The position numbers were made by a program, and so were the translations under genes. Below are positions 27,671 to 35,415 of a DNA stretch of 35,492 bases, in pieces; the stretch's first letter is position 1; each line of letters opens with the position of its first letter. Origin of the DNA: Micromonospora okii (GTDB lineage Bacteria > Actinomycetota > Actinomycetes > Mycobacteriales > Micromonosporaceae); the NCBI RefSeq assembly GCF_020884795.1, contig NZ_BBZF01000016.1, positions 327,068-362,559 of the forward strand, written 5' to 3'. The notes below the pieces were generated by a model. That model made no database searches, had not been told where the DNA came from, and worked only from the letters and a program-made list of their open reading frames with translations.

Positions 27671-30652
27671 GTGGTCATGCGTAGCAGCCCCCTGCCGAGG
27701 ATGAGCCGGCGCGGACGCGTCACCATCGGTGTCCTGGTCGGGGTGTTCGTCCTCTTCACCCTGCTCGGCTGGGGGGTGCAGGCGTGGACGGACTGGCTCT
27801 GGTTCGACGAGGTCCGGTACACGCAGGTCTTCACCGGCGTGCTCGCCACCCGACTGCTGCTGTTCATCCTCGTCGGCCTCGGCATGGCCGTGATCGTCGG
27901 CGGCAACCTGTGGCTGGCGCACCGGCTGCGCCCCCGGCTGCGCCCGCACTCGCTGGAGCAGGCCACCCTGGAGCGGTACCGGATGGTGCTCGGCCCCCGG
28001 CTCGGCCTGTGGGTCAGCCTGGTCGCCCTGGTGGTCGGCGTCTTCGCCGGGCTCTCCGCACAGAGCCGGTGGAGCCAGTGGCTGCTGTTCCGCAACGGCG
28101 GTCAGTTCGGCGTCGACGACCCTGAGTTCGGCGTCGACATCGGCTTCTACGTCTTCCAGTTGCCCTTCTGGCGGTACCTGCTCGGCGTCGGCTTCACCGC
28201 GGTCGTGCTCGCCCTGCTCGGCGCGCTGGCCGTGCACTACATCTTCGGCGGGGTGCGCCTGCAGGGCGTCGGGGACCGGATGACCAACGCCGCGCGGGCC
28301 CACCTGAGCACGCTCGTCGCGGTCTTCGTCCTGCTCAAGGCCGTCGCGTACGTGCTGGACCGGCGCACGATGCTGCTGGAGTACAACGAGGGCGCGAAGC
28401 TCTACGGCGCCGGGTACGCCGACATCAACGCGCTGCTGCCGGCCAAGGAGATCCTCGCCTACATCTCGGTCGTGGTGGCCATCGCGATCATCGTCTTCTC
28501 GAACGCGGTGATGCGGAACCTGGTGTGGCCGGGCATCTCGCTGGCCCTGCTCGGCGTCTCCGCGGTCGCCATCGGCGGCATCTACCCCTGGGCGGTGCAG
28601 ACCTTCGAGGTCAAGCCGAGCGCCAAGGACAAGGAGGCCCCGTACATCCAGCGCAGCATCGACGCCACGCGGACGGCGTTCGGGCTGGCCGGCACGAAGA
28701 CCACGCCGTACGCGGCGAACACGCTCGTGCCGCCGACGAGTCTGGAGACCGACACCTCCGTGGTGCCGAACGTGCGGCTGCTCGACCCGCAGCTCGTCTC
28801 CGAGACGTACACGCAGCTCCAGCAGGTCCGGGGCTTCTACGACTTCGGCCCGAAGCTGGACATCGACCGGTACGCGGCGGGGGGCAAGACCTCCGACTAC
28901 GTGGTCGGGGTGCGGGAGGTCAACTACAACGAGCTGACCGACCAGCAGAACACCTGGATCAACCGGCACACCGTCTACACCCACGGCTACGGTCTCGTGG
29001 CCGCGCCGGCCAACCAGGTGGTCTGCGGCGGGCAGCCGTACTTCGTCTCGGGCTTCCTCGGCGAGAAGACGCAGGAGGCGTGCTCGTCGCAGACCGAGCA
29101 GATTCCGGCCAGCCAGCCGCGCATCTACTACGGCGAGCGGATGGGGCCGGACGACTACGCGATCGTCGGCCAGGCCGACCCGGAGCGCAACGCCGAGTTC
29201 GACCGGCCGACCCAGACCGGCGGCGAGCAGTACTACACCTACACCGGCGAGGGTGGCGTCGAGATCGGCTCGTTCACCCGCCGGCTGCTCTACGCGATCA
29301 AGCAGCAGGAGTCGAACTTCCTGCTCTCCGAGGCGGTCAACGAGAACTCGAAGCTGCTCTACGTGCGCAACCCCCGGGACCGGGTGGAGAAGGTCGCGCC
29401 GTTCCTCACGCTCGACGGCGACCCGTACCCGGCGGTGGTCGGGGGCCGGGTGCAGTGGATCGTCGACGGCTACACGACGGCCGCCACCTTCCCGTACGCC
29501 GAGCGGGTGAACCTCCAGGCGGAGACCACCGACGAGCTGACCGGGCGGGGCACGTTCCAGCTCGCCCGGGAGAACGTCAACTACATCCGCAACTCGGTGA
29601 AGGCCACGGTCGACGCGTACGACGGCACGGTGCGGCTCTACGAGTTCGACCAGACCGACCCGGTGCTCAAGGCGTGGAACAAGGCGTTCGGCGGTGACCT
29701 GGTGCTGCCGAACGACAAGATCCCGGCCGAGCTGCGGGAGCACTTCCGCTACCCGGCGGACCTGTTCAAGGTGCAGCGCAACCTGCTGACCAAGTTCCAC
29801 GTCACCGACCCGGGCGACTTCTACTCGGCACAGGACTTCTGGCAGGTGCCGAACGTGCCGGACAACCCGGACGGCGAGCAGAAGCAGCCGCCGTACTACC
29901 TGTGGACCCAGTTCCCCGGGCAGGAGGCCCCGCGCTTCCAGCTCACCTCCGCGGTCACCCCGAACGGCCGGCAGAACCTCGCCGCGTTGATCTCCGGCTC
30001 GTACGTGGACGGCAGGCCGCAACTGGAGGTGCTGGAGCTGCCGGACCAGACCCGGATCTCCGGGCCGGTGCAGGTGCACCAGCAGATGACGAACAACGCC
30101 AACATCCGGCAGCAGCTCAACCTGCTCTCCTCGAACCAGGCCCAGGTGCAGTACGGCAACCTGCTCTCCCTGCCGTTCGGCAACGGGATGCTCTACGTCG
30201 AGCCGGTCTACGTCAAGAGCAACCAGCAGGACGCGTACCCGCTGCTGCAGAAGGTGCTGCTCTCCTACGGCGACGGCGGGTCGTACGTGGTGCTGGCCAA
30301 CAACCTGACCGAGGGCATCAAGGAGCTGGTCAAGCAGGGCAAGGCCGCGCCGGGCGCCACTCCGCCGCCGGCCACCGACGACACCCCGCCGCCCCCGACC
30401 GGGGGCACCCCGCCGCCGATGACGGGCGAGCTGGCGGACGCGGCGGCCAAGGTGCAGACGGCCATCAACGACGTCAGGAACGCCCAGAAGTCCGGCAACT
30501 TCGAGGAGTACGGTCAGGCGCTCAAGCGGCTGGACGAGGCGATGGCGGCGTTCCAGAACGCCCAGCGGGCGGCCACCCCGGGCACGCCCGCCCCCGGGGC
30601 GTCGCCCAGCGGCAGTCCCGCCGCGTCGCCCTCGGCGTCGCCCGGCGGCTGA
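27671..30652 (+). CDS. UPF0182 family large membrane protein
   Basis: A protein of about 993 residues. The first third has about seven hydrophobic helices (VTIGVLVGVFVLFTLLGWGV onward); the rest is a large domain outside the membrane, starting near AVQTFEVKPSAKDKEAPYIQRSIDATRTAFGL. The last ~90 residues have Pro/Thr-rich linkers flanking a probable coiled coil (LADAAAKVQTAINDVRNAQK). This is the actinobacterial UPF0182 family (Rv3193c-like); the function is unknown. I use GTG 27671, because GCGGAG lies 7 bases before it; GTG 27656 and ATG 27677 are alternatives. A TACTCT box (27609-27614) could be its -10. Confidence 0.93.
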   Translation: MVMRSSPLPRMSRRGRVTIGVLVGVFVLFTLLGWGVQAWTDWLWFDEVRYTQVFTGVLATRLLLFILVGLGMAVIVGGNLWLAHRLRPRLRPHSLEQATLERYRMVLGPRLGLWVSLVALVVGVFAGLSAQSRWSQWLLFRNGGQFGVDDPEFGVDIGFYVFQLPFWRYLLGVGFTAVVLALLGALAVHYIFGGVRLQGVGDRMTNAARAHLSTLVAVFVLLKAVAYVLDRRTMLLEYNEGAKLYGAGYADINALLPAKEILAYISVVVAIAIIVFSNAVMRNLVWPGISLALLGVSAVAIGGIYPWAVQTFEVKPSAKDKEAPYIQRSIDATRTAFGLAGTKTTPYAANTLVPPTSLETDTSVVPNVRLLDPQLVSETYTQLQQVRGFYDFGPKLDIDRYAAGGKTSDYVVGVREVNYNELTDQQNTWINRHTVYTHGYGLVAAPANQVVCGGQPYFVSGFLGEKTQEACSSQTEQIPASQPRIYYGERMGPDDYAIVGQADPERNAEFDRPTQTGGEQYYTYTGEGGVEIGSFTRRLLYAIKQQESNFLLSEAVNENSKLLYVRNPRDRVEKVAPFLTLDGDPYPAVVGGRVQWIVDGYTTAATFPYAERVNLQAETTDELTGRGTFQLARENVNYIRNSVKATVDAYDGTVRLYEFDQTDPVLKAWNKAFGGDLVLPNDKIPAELREHFRYPADLFKVQRNLLTKFHVTDPGDFYSAQDFWQVPNVPDNPDGEQKQPPYYLWTQFPGQEAPRFQLTSAVTPNGRQNLAALISGSYVDGRPQLEVLELPDQTRISGPVQVHQQMTNNANIRQQLNLLSSNQAQVQYGNLLSLPFGNGMLYVEPVYVKSNQQDAYPLLQKVLLSYGDGGSYVVLANNLTEGIKELVKQGKAAPGATPPPATDDTPPPPTGGTPPPMTGELADAAAKVQTAINDVRNAQKSGNFEEYGQALKRLDEAMAAFQNAQRAATPGTPAPGASPSGSPAASPSASPGG

Positions 30653-30686
30653 CCGCCGGCCGCCGGCCCCGGGGCGGGGGGTCGTT

Positions 30687-30716
30687 TTGCGGCCGGCGGG
30701 GTCGGTGCGATACGGT
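30687..30716 (+). promoter_or_regulatory. Promoter of the first initiator tRNA gene
   Basis: TTGCGG (30687-30692) and TACGGT (30711-30716), 18 bp apart, precede the tRNA by 11 bp. The -35 overlaps the right arm of an 11-bp inverted repeat, CCGCCGGCCGC (30653-30663) with GCGGCCGGCGG (30689-30699), probably the terminator of the UPF0182 gene. Confidence 0.6.
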
Positions 30717-30727
30717 TTACGAGCCGA

Positions 30728-30801
30728 CGCGGGGTGGAGCAGCTCGGTAGCTCGCTGGGCTCATAACCCAGAGGTCGCAGGTTCAAATCCTGTCCCCGCT
30801 A
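30728..30801 (+). tRNA. Initiator tRNA-fMet (CAT), copy 1
   Basis: A 74-base cloverleaf starting CGCGGGGTGGAGCAGCTCGG. Anticodon CAT sits in GGGCTCATAACCC, whose three G-C pairs (GGG/CCC) mark initiator tRNA. The first base C faces T at position 72, an unpaired end as in bacterial initiators that blocks elongation use. The T arm reads GCAGGTTCAAATCCTGT. The 3' CCA is not encoded (A then CTC). It initiates translation with formyl-methionine. Confidence 0.97.
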
Positions 30802-30810
30802 CTCGTCAAG

Positions 30811-30840
30811 AAAGGCCCCGGAGTTCGCTCCGGGGCCTTT
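30811..30840 (+). terminator. Terminator of tRNA-fMet copy 1
   Basis: AAAGGCCCCGGAG (30811-30823) pairs perfectly with CTCCGGGGCCTTT (30828-30840) around a TTCG tetraloop, ending in a TTT run. It separates the two tRNA genes, so they are not one transcript. Confidence 0.9.
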
Positions 30841-30936
30841 CGCCTCCCCCGGGCATCCCCGTCCGGGCGGTGGGAAAGGCGATCAGGGGCCCCCGGTGAT
30901 CTCCCCGCCGGGGATGAGATAGGCTGTAGAAGCCGA

Positions 30937-31010
30937 CGCGGGGTGGAGCAGCTCGGTAGCTCGCTGGGCTCATAACCCAGAGGTCGCAGGTTCAAATCCT
31001 GTCCCCGCTA
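30937..31010 (+). tRNA. Initiator tRNA-fMet (CAT), copy 2
   Basis: Identical over all 74 bases to copy 1, with the same six bases upstream (AGCCGA). A possible -10, TAGGCT (30920-30925), precedes it by 11 bp, the same distance as in copy 1. It has its own terminator. CCA is not encoded (A then CGAG). Confidence 0.97.
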
Positions 31011-31016
31011 CGAGTG

Positions 31017-31050
31017 AAGAAGGGCCCGGAGGAAACTCCGGGCCCTTCTT
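31017..31050 (+). terminator. Terminator of tRNA-fMet copy 2
   Basis: AAGAAGGGCCCGGAG (31017-31031) pairs perfectly with CTCCGGGCCCTTCTT (31036-31050) around a GAAA tetraloop. The second arm supplies a partial U-run. Confidence 0.9.
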
Positions 31051-31158
31051 CTCGTTCCGGCCCCCTCCCGGCCTCTCGGTCGCGCTCGTTCCGGCCCTCG
31101 CCGTCCCGGTCCCTCCGTCCGGCGTGCCCCGGTTGCGCACTTGGGCGAGGATGAGGGC

Positions 31159-31407
31159 ATGTCTACCTGGAACAAGTGGTGGGGCCGGCTCGGCGCGGTC
31201 CTCGGTACGGTCGTGCTGTCGGTCTTCGTCCCCGTCGCCGCCTGGGCGTCCACGGGTCCGGGGGAGCTGGTGGTCGAGGCCGCCCGGCGACGTCGGGGCG
31301 GCGGAGGGTTCGGCGTCCTGGGCCTGCTCTGCTGCCTGGTCGTCGTCGGCGGCGTCGTGCTGCTGGTGCTGCTCATGCGGAACAAGCGCAACCGCCCGCC
31401 GCGCTGA
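31159..31407 (+). CDS. Small membrane protein with signal-like N-terminus
   Basis: An 82-residue protein: a hydrophobic segment LGAVLGTVVLSVFVPVAAWAS (11-31) ending in an AxA-like cleavage site (AWAS), a basic glycine-rich loop ([11 protein letters not shown]), and a second span VLGLLCCLVVVGGVVLLVLLM (about 53-73) with an RNKRNRPPR tail. It is either a two-pass protein or, after cleavage, a single-pass protein with a cytoplasmic basic tail. ATG 31159 follows GAGG (31147-31150) by eight bases. No family is recognised. Confidence 0.65.
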   Translation: MSTWNKWWGRLGAVLGTVVLSVFVPVAAWASTGPGELVVEAARRRRGGGGFGVLGLLCCLVVVGGVVLLVLLMRNKRNRPPR

Positions 31408-31489
31408 CGGCCGGGCGGGGCAGGCGGGCCGGACCGGCGACCTGGGCGGACCAGACGGCCGGGCTGGTCACCAATGGGCCGGTCACCCC

Positions 31490-31565
31490 GGCCAGGGCGG
31501 AGGTCACCGGTCAGGGCGGGGTTAAACGGTCAGGGCGGGGTCAGACGGCCAGGGCGGCGTCGGCC
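31490..31565. repeat. Four 19-bp tandem repeats across a stop codon
   Basis: GG(C/T)CAGGGCGG recurs at 31490, 31509, 31528 and 31547 with a fixed period of 19. Copies two and three differ at only three bases. The stop of the minus-strand binding-protein gene (31541-31543) is in copy three, so copy four encodes its last residues (DAALAV). The period is not a multiple of three. Confidence 0.88.
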
Positions 31566-32869
31566 TCGGCGACGAACCGGGCGGCCGCCGCGCGGATGCC
31601 GACCCGGCCGGAGCGGACGCCCTCGGCGGTGGCGACGAGCAGGGAACGCACCTGGGCGTGCCCCTTCGGAGGCGGGCTGGGCGCCGGCCCGAGCCGGTCG
31701 GCGAGGTCGTCGGCCAGGTCGGCGGCGCGCTTCTGCCCGGCCTCGGTCAGGCTCTGCCGCACGTACCGGCGGATGGCCAGGCCCGGGTTCACGCCGCGCT
31801 CGTGGCCGAGGGCCAGGCCGGCCTCCATGTTCCCGGTGAGGAAGTTGATCACGTCCGCCACGACGCCGGGGTGCCGGGTGCCCCGGAAGCCCGCCCAGTA
31901 CATCGAGGCCCGCGCCCACTGGGCCCCGGGCGGGCCGGGGAACGCGGCGAGGGCCAGCTCGTCGTCGGTGTGGCGCTGGAACTCGGCGAGCTGGTGGGCC
32001 CAGGCGAACGAGGCGGCGGTGTGGCCGGTGACCACGAGCTGCCGGGCCGGCTCGTCGCCGTCGGCGTGGTCCACCAGGGCGGCGCTCGGGGTGGCGCGGC
32101 GGACCCGCGCGTCCTGCCACCACTCGAACCAGTCGGCCAGCTCGCCCGCGTCGAACCCGAGCCGCCGGTCCTGGTACAGCTCGCCGCCCCGGGACCGCAG
32201 CCACAGCCACAGCGCCCGTTGGTCGCCGGACGGGTCCATCGTGCCGGCCACCCGGCCGTCGGCGGCCCGGGTGACGCGGGCGGCCCAGGCGATGTACTCC
32301 GACCAGGGCATCCCGGTGCGCGGCTCGGGCACCCGCAGGCGATGCAGCAGGCTGCGGTTGTAGATCAGGGCGGCGCTGGTCTGGGCCGCCGCGACCCCCA
32401 CGGGCCGGCCGTCGACCTCGCCGTAGCGGACCAGGCCCGGCGGCAGCCCGCGCAGGTCGATCCGGTGGTCGGCGACGTACCCGCCGAGGTCGAGCAGCAC
32501 CTCCCGGCGCGCGTACTCGGTGAGGACGGTGTCGTCGACCTGGAACAGGTCGGGCACGTTGCCGCCGGTGGCCTGGGTCGCCAGCCGGTCGTAGTAACCG
32601 GTGAGGCCCTGCCAGGTGACCCGGAAGCTGACCAGGGGGTTACGCGCGGAGTAGAGCCGCAGCGCCTTCTCGGTCCGCTCGGCGCGCTTCGCGGAGCCGT
32701 ACCAGAAGATCGACAGCTCGACCGGCCCGTCCTCGACCGGAAGCTCCTCCTCCTCGGCGCAGCCGGCCGGGCCGGCCAGCGCGAGCGGGGCCCCCAGCAG
32801 CGCGCCCAGCAGCCGGCGGCGGCCCGGGTCGGCGCCGGCGCGGGGGAGCGGGGGGCGGGTGCGGGGCAC
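31541..32869 (-). CDS. Family 1 (sugar-type) extracellular binding lipoprotein, orphan
   Basis: A 442-residue solute-binding protein. The N-terminus RRRLLGALLGAPLALAGPAGC carries a lipobox (PAGC) with a nearby Arg pair, so either Tat or Sec export is possible. The mature part opens VELSIFWYGSAKRAERTEKAL and has GNVPDLFQVDDTVLTEYARREVLLDL, usual for family 1 carbohydrate-binding proteins, then NFLTGNMEAGLALGHERGVNPG. No ABC permease or ATPase gene lies nearby, so its partners are elsewhere. GTG 32869 has AGGAG six bases upstream. The ligand is unknown. Confidence 0.88.
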   Translation of the reverse strand: MPRTRPPLPRAGADPGRRRLLGALLGAPLALAGPAGCAEEEELPVEDGPVELSIFWYGSAKRAERTEKALRLYSARNPLVSFRVTWQGLTGYYDRLATQATGGNVPDLFQVDDTVLTEYARREVLLDLGGYVADHRIDLRGLPPGLVRYGEVDGRPVGVAAAQTSAALIYNRSLLHRLRVPEPRTGMPWSEYIAWAARVTRAADGRVAGTMDPSGDQRALWLWLRSRGGELYQDRRLGFDAGELADWFEWWQDARVRRATPSAALVDHADGDEPARQLVVTGHTAASFAWAHQLAEFQRHTDDELALAAFPGPPGAQWARASMYWAGFRGTRHPGVVADVINFLTGNMEAGLALGHERGVNPGLAIRRYVRQSLTEAGQKRAADLADDLADRLGPAPSPPPKGHAQVRSLLVATAEGVRSGRVGIRAAAARFVAEADAALAV

Positions 32870-33027
32870 GGGTCACTCCTGGTCGTGCGGCGTGCGGTCG
32901 GATCATTTACACAGCAGGCCCGGGCGGGTGTCAACGGCCGTCCGGCCGAGGCTGCCCGGGGAACGCCGGCCCCCGGCTCCGGGTGGCCGGACGGGGCGTC
33001 CCGTCGGCCCGTGGTGTACTAGGCCGC

Positions 33028-33861
33028 GTGGAACTTCTGCACTCCGGCAAGGTCCGGGACGTCTACGCCGACGGCGACGAGCTGATTCTGGTCGCCTCGG
33101 ACCGGGTCTCGATCTACGACGTGGTGCTGCCGACCCCGGTGCCGGACAAGGGCCGGCTGCTCACCGCGCTGTCGCTGTGGTGGTTCGAGCAGCTCGCCGA
33201 CATCGTGCCCAACCACGTCGTGTCCGCCACCGACGTGCCGGCGGAGTTCGCCGGCCGGGCGATCCGCTGCCGGCGGCTGGACATGGTCCCGGTCGAGTGC
33301 GTCGCCCGGGGGTACCTGACCGGTGGCGGCCTCACCGAGTACGAGCGCACCGGCGCGGTCTCCGGCGTCGAGCTGCCCCGGGGCCTGGTCGAGGCGTCGA
33401 TCCTGCCCGAGCCGATCTTCACCCCGTCGACCAAGGCGCCCAAGGGCGAGCACGACGAGCCGATCACCTACCAGCAGGTGGTGGAGAAGGTCGGCGCGGA
33501 GACCGCCGAGCGGCTGCGGCAGATCACCATCGACGTCTACCGGCGCGGCGCGGAGATCGCCGCCGACCGGGGCATCCTGGTCGCCGACACCAAGATCGAG
33601 CTGGGCTGGGCGGCGGACGGCACCCTGGTCCTCGGCGACGAGGTGCTCACCTCCGACTCGTCCCGGTTCTGGCCGGCCGAGTCCTACCAGCCGGGCCGGG
33701 CCCAGTTCTCCTACGACAAGCAGTACGTGCGGGACTGGGCGACCGGCAGCGGCTGGGACAAGCGACCGCCGGCCCCCGAGGTGCCCGCCGAGGTGATCGA
33801 GGCGACCCGGGCCCGCTACGTCGACGTCTACGAGCGGCTCACCGGGCACACCTGGGCCTGA
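33028..33861 (+). CDS. purC: SAICAR synthase (purine biosynthesis)
   Basis: A 277-residue phosphoribosylaminoimidazole-succinocarboxamide synthase, ATP-dependently joining aspartate to CAIR. Landmarks: GKVRDVY at the start, the signature VPVECVARGYLTGGG, LPEPIFTPSTKAPKGEHDEPIT with substrate-binding residues, ADTKIELG near 190, and LTSDSSRFWPAESYQPG. It is a full-length stand-alone enzyme. GTG 33028 is chosen because the sequence begins at the conserved LLHSGKVRDVY; no Shine-Dalgarno is visible, and TACTAG lies just upstream, so it may be leaderless. No other pur gene is in the window. Confidence 0.96.
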   Translation: MELLHSGKVRDVYADGDELILVASDRVSIYDVVLPTPVPDKGRLLTALSLWWFEQLADIVPNHVVSATDVPAEFAGRAIRCRRLDMVPVECVARGYLTGGGLTEYERTGAVSGVELPRGLVEASILPEPIFTPSTKAPKGEHDEPITYQQVVEKVGAETAERLRQITIDVYRRGAEIAADRGILVADTKIELGWAADGTLVLGDEVLTSDSSRFWPAESYQPGRAQFSYDKQYVRDWATGSGWDKRPPAPEVPAEVIEATRARYVDVYERLTGHTWA

Positions 33862-33899
33862 CCCGACCCGAACAGCGCCTCGGCGGCGCCGGGGCGGGG

Positions 33900-34148
33900 T
33901 CACGGGCGTGGCACGCGCACCCAGGAAAGAAAGCGGCTGACCAGGTTGCCGGGCGGGGTCGAGGGGGCCAGCCTGGCCAGTTGCTCCTCTGCCTCGACCA
34001 TCAGCGCGGCGAGGTACAGCGCCAGGCCCACGCGGTCACCCCGGTACTCCGCGAGGAGCGCCACCCGCGCGGCGCCGCACGGCCACGGTGCCGCACAGCG
34101 ACGGCACAGCCAGATCGGGCGTACGGGATCGTGCCGTGGGGCGCTCAC
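33900..34148 (-). CDS. Small conserved actinobacterial protein, function unknown
   Basis: About 82 residues from GTG 34148: SAPRHDPVRPIWLCRRCAAPWPCGAARVALLAEYRGDRVGLALYLAALMVEAEEQLA. The pattern WxCxxCxxPWPC with three cysteines followed by ARxxLLAEYxxxRxxLxxYLA is one I recall from many small actinomycete proteins adjacent to XRE-DUF5753/DUF397 genes, annotated inconsistently. It may bind a metal. The frame extends up to 34388, but upstream sequence is low complexity and the pattern starts at 34148; the start remains uncertain. It is convergent with purC. Confidence 0.7.
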   Translation of the reverse strand: MSAPRHDPVRPIWLCRRCAAPWPCGAARVALLAEYRGDRVGLALYLAALMVEAEEQLARLAPSTPPGNLVSRFLSWVRVPRP

Positions 34149-34399
34149 CGCGCCCCCACCCGGGCACGGCGCGGCGCGGGGGTCGCCGGGGTCGGACGGG
34201 GCGCTATGTGGCGGCCCCGCCGGTTGCCGGCCCGGTGACGGCCGCCTCGTCTCCACATGCTGCGCCCTCCTGTGCTGGGGAATGGAGAGGGGCCGTCCGC
34301 CCGGTTGGTGATCCAGAGAACGGGCGACGGCCCCTCGACAAACCCGAGCCGGGATGCCTCCGCCGGCCCGGACCGTCATGCGAACCACCTTGGCGCACC
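34149..34399. other. Intergenic region with a large hairpin
   Basis: About 320 bp separate the small minus-strand gene from the start of the XRE-DUF5753 gene, and I see no gene here. GAGGGGCCGTC (34287-34297) pairs with GACGGCCCCTC (34326-34336); after one bulged C, GCCCG (34299-34303) pairs with CGGGC (34321-34325). The loop is 17 bases. No U-tract follows on either strand. The remaining sequence presumably holds the promoter of the minus-strand gene. Confidence 0.55.
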
Positions 34400-34454
34400 G
34401 TGACGGGACGCTGACACGACGCTAGGGTGGGGCCTTGGGACGTCTGGAACGTCC
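34400..34454 (+). promoter_or_regulatory. Promoter and +1 dyad of the second XRE-DUF5753 gene
   Basis: GTGACG (34400-34405) and TAGGGT (34423-34428) are 17 bp apart. Ten bases downstream GGACGT (34438-34443) and ACGTCC (34449-34454) form a perfect inverted repeat around CTGGA. The start of transcription, near 34435, is at its edge. The design is the same as for the first XRE module, though the dyad sequence differs. Confidence 0.6.
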
Positions 34455-34468
34455 GCAGAGGAGACACG

Positions 34469-35233
34469 GTGAATCACGGACTCGTCGCGGCGATGGCGCA
34501 GGCGGGCGAAACCGCCGACAGCCTCGCAGGTCAGATCGGTGTGGACCCGAAAACAGTCCAACGATGGGTCAGCCCGGGACGCATGCCGCGGCCCCGGCAC
34601 CGTTCACAGGTCGCGGCGATCCTTAGCCGGGACGTTGAGGACCTGTGGCCGGACGTGCTGAAGCGCCGCGAGCCTGTGTGGTTCAGACCGTGGGTCGATA
34701 TCGAGCGCGAGGCCCTGTCGCTGCGCGCATTCCAGCTCGCGTGGGTTCCCGGGCTGCTTCAGACGAAGGCGTACGCGCGTGCGACTGTCGAAGGCGAGGG
34801 CCTGTCGCCGTCTCAAGCCGACGAGGTCGCGGCGGCGCGGACCGCGCGACACGCCATCCTGCGCGGTCACGGCGGGCCACTCTTCGTCGCGGTCATCGAC
34901 GAGGGCGTCCTACGGCGCAGCCTGTACGGCGACAGGACGCTCATGGCGGAGCAGGTGGGGTACCTGGTCGAATGTGCGCAGCTCCCGGCCGTGCAGATCC
35001 ACGTAGTGCCCTCAGACGTCGGCATGTACCCCGGCCTCGGCGGACCGTTCACGATCGCCGAAATGAACGAGGGGCGGGTGGCTTACGTGGACAGCCAGGC
35101 GCAGGCACAGATAGTCGAGCAGGGCCCCGACCTTGCTACGCTCGAAAGGCGTTGGGAGCGCATCCGTGGCGAGGCGTTGCCCCGGGGGCGGTCCTTGGAC
35201 CTTCTCAGAGAAGCGGCAGCATCATGGACATGA
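34469..35233 (+). CDS. XRE-family regulator with DUF5753 domain, second copy
   Basis: A 254-residue protein. The N-terminal HTH (residues 1-60: AAMAQAGETADSLAGQIGVDPKTVQRWVSPGRMPRPRHRSQVAAIL) is of an unusual short XRE form; the DUF5753 domain follows: LRAFQLAWVPGLLQTKAYARATVEGEG, VIDEGVLRR, VQIHVVPSDVGMYPGLGGPFTIAEMNEGRVAYVDSQAQAQIVE. GTG 34469 has AGAGGAG (34457-34463) five bases before it. Third positions are less G/C-biased than in neighbours (codons such as CCG AAA ACA GTC), suggesting recent arrival. It overlaps the DUF397 start by 10 bp, so both are translated together. Confidence 0.93.
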   Translation: MNHGLVAAMAQAGETADSLAGQIGVDPKTVQRWVSPGRMPRPRHRSQVAAILSRDVEDLWPDVLKRREPVWFRPWVDIEREALSLRAFQLAWVPGLLQTKAYARATVEGEGLSPSQADEVAAARTARHAILRGHGGPLFVAVIDEGVLRRSLYGDRTLMAEQVGYLVECAQLPAVQIHVVPSDVGMYPGLGGPFTIAEMNEGRVAYVDSQAQAQIVEQGPDLATLERRWERIRGEALPRGRSLDLLREAAASWT

Positions 35234-35415
35234 CCGGCGCACGGTGGCGCAAGTCCACCAAGAGCGGCAACAACCAGGGCGACTGCGTCGAGGTCGCCGA
35301 CAACCTGCCCGGCGTGGTCGCCGTCCGCGACTCGAAGGACCCGGCGGGGCCGGCGCTGACCTTCAGCCCGGCCGCGTGGCGCGGGTTCGTCGGCATGGCG
35401 CGGGCGTCGCGCTGA
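35224..35415 (+). CDS. DUF397 protein, second copy
   Basis: A 63-residue complete DUF397 protein: ARWRKSTKSGNNQGDCVEVADNLPGVVAVRDSKDPAGPALTFSPAAWRGFV. ATG 35224 overlaps the XRE gene end by 10 bp; ATG 35230 (ATGA overlap) is a near alternative. No separate promoter is seen. Unlike the first pair, regulator and partner are tightly coupled. Confidence 0.92.
   Translation: MDMTGARWRKSTKSGNNQGDCVEVADNLPGVVAVRDSKDPAGPALTFSPAAWRGFVGMARASR

Noticed and set aside
27605..30079. An 824-codon minus-strand frame
   Set aside because: It is the antisense of the UPF0182 gene; composition is rich in Val/His/Asp/Arg, typical of reverse frames of GC-rich genes.
30728..31010. Integrative element attachment at the duplicated tRNA
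   Set aside because: Neither copy is truncated, there is no integrase, and the terminators fit normal tRNA transcription.
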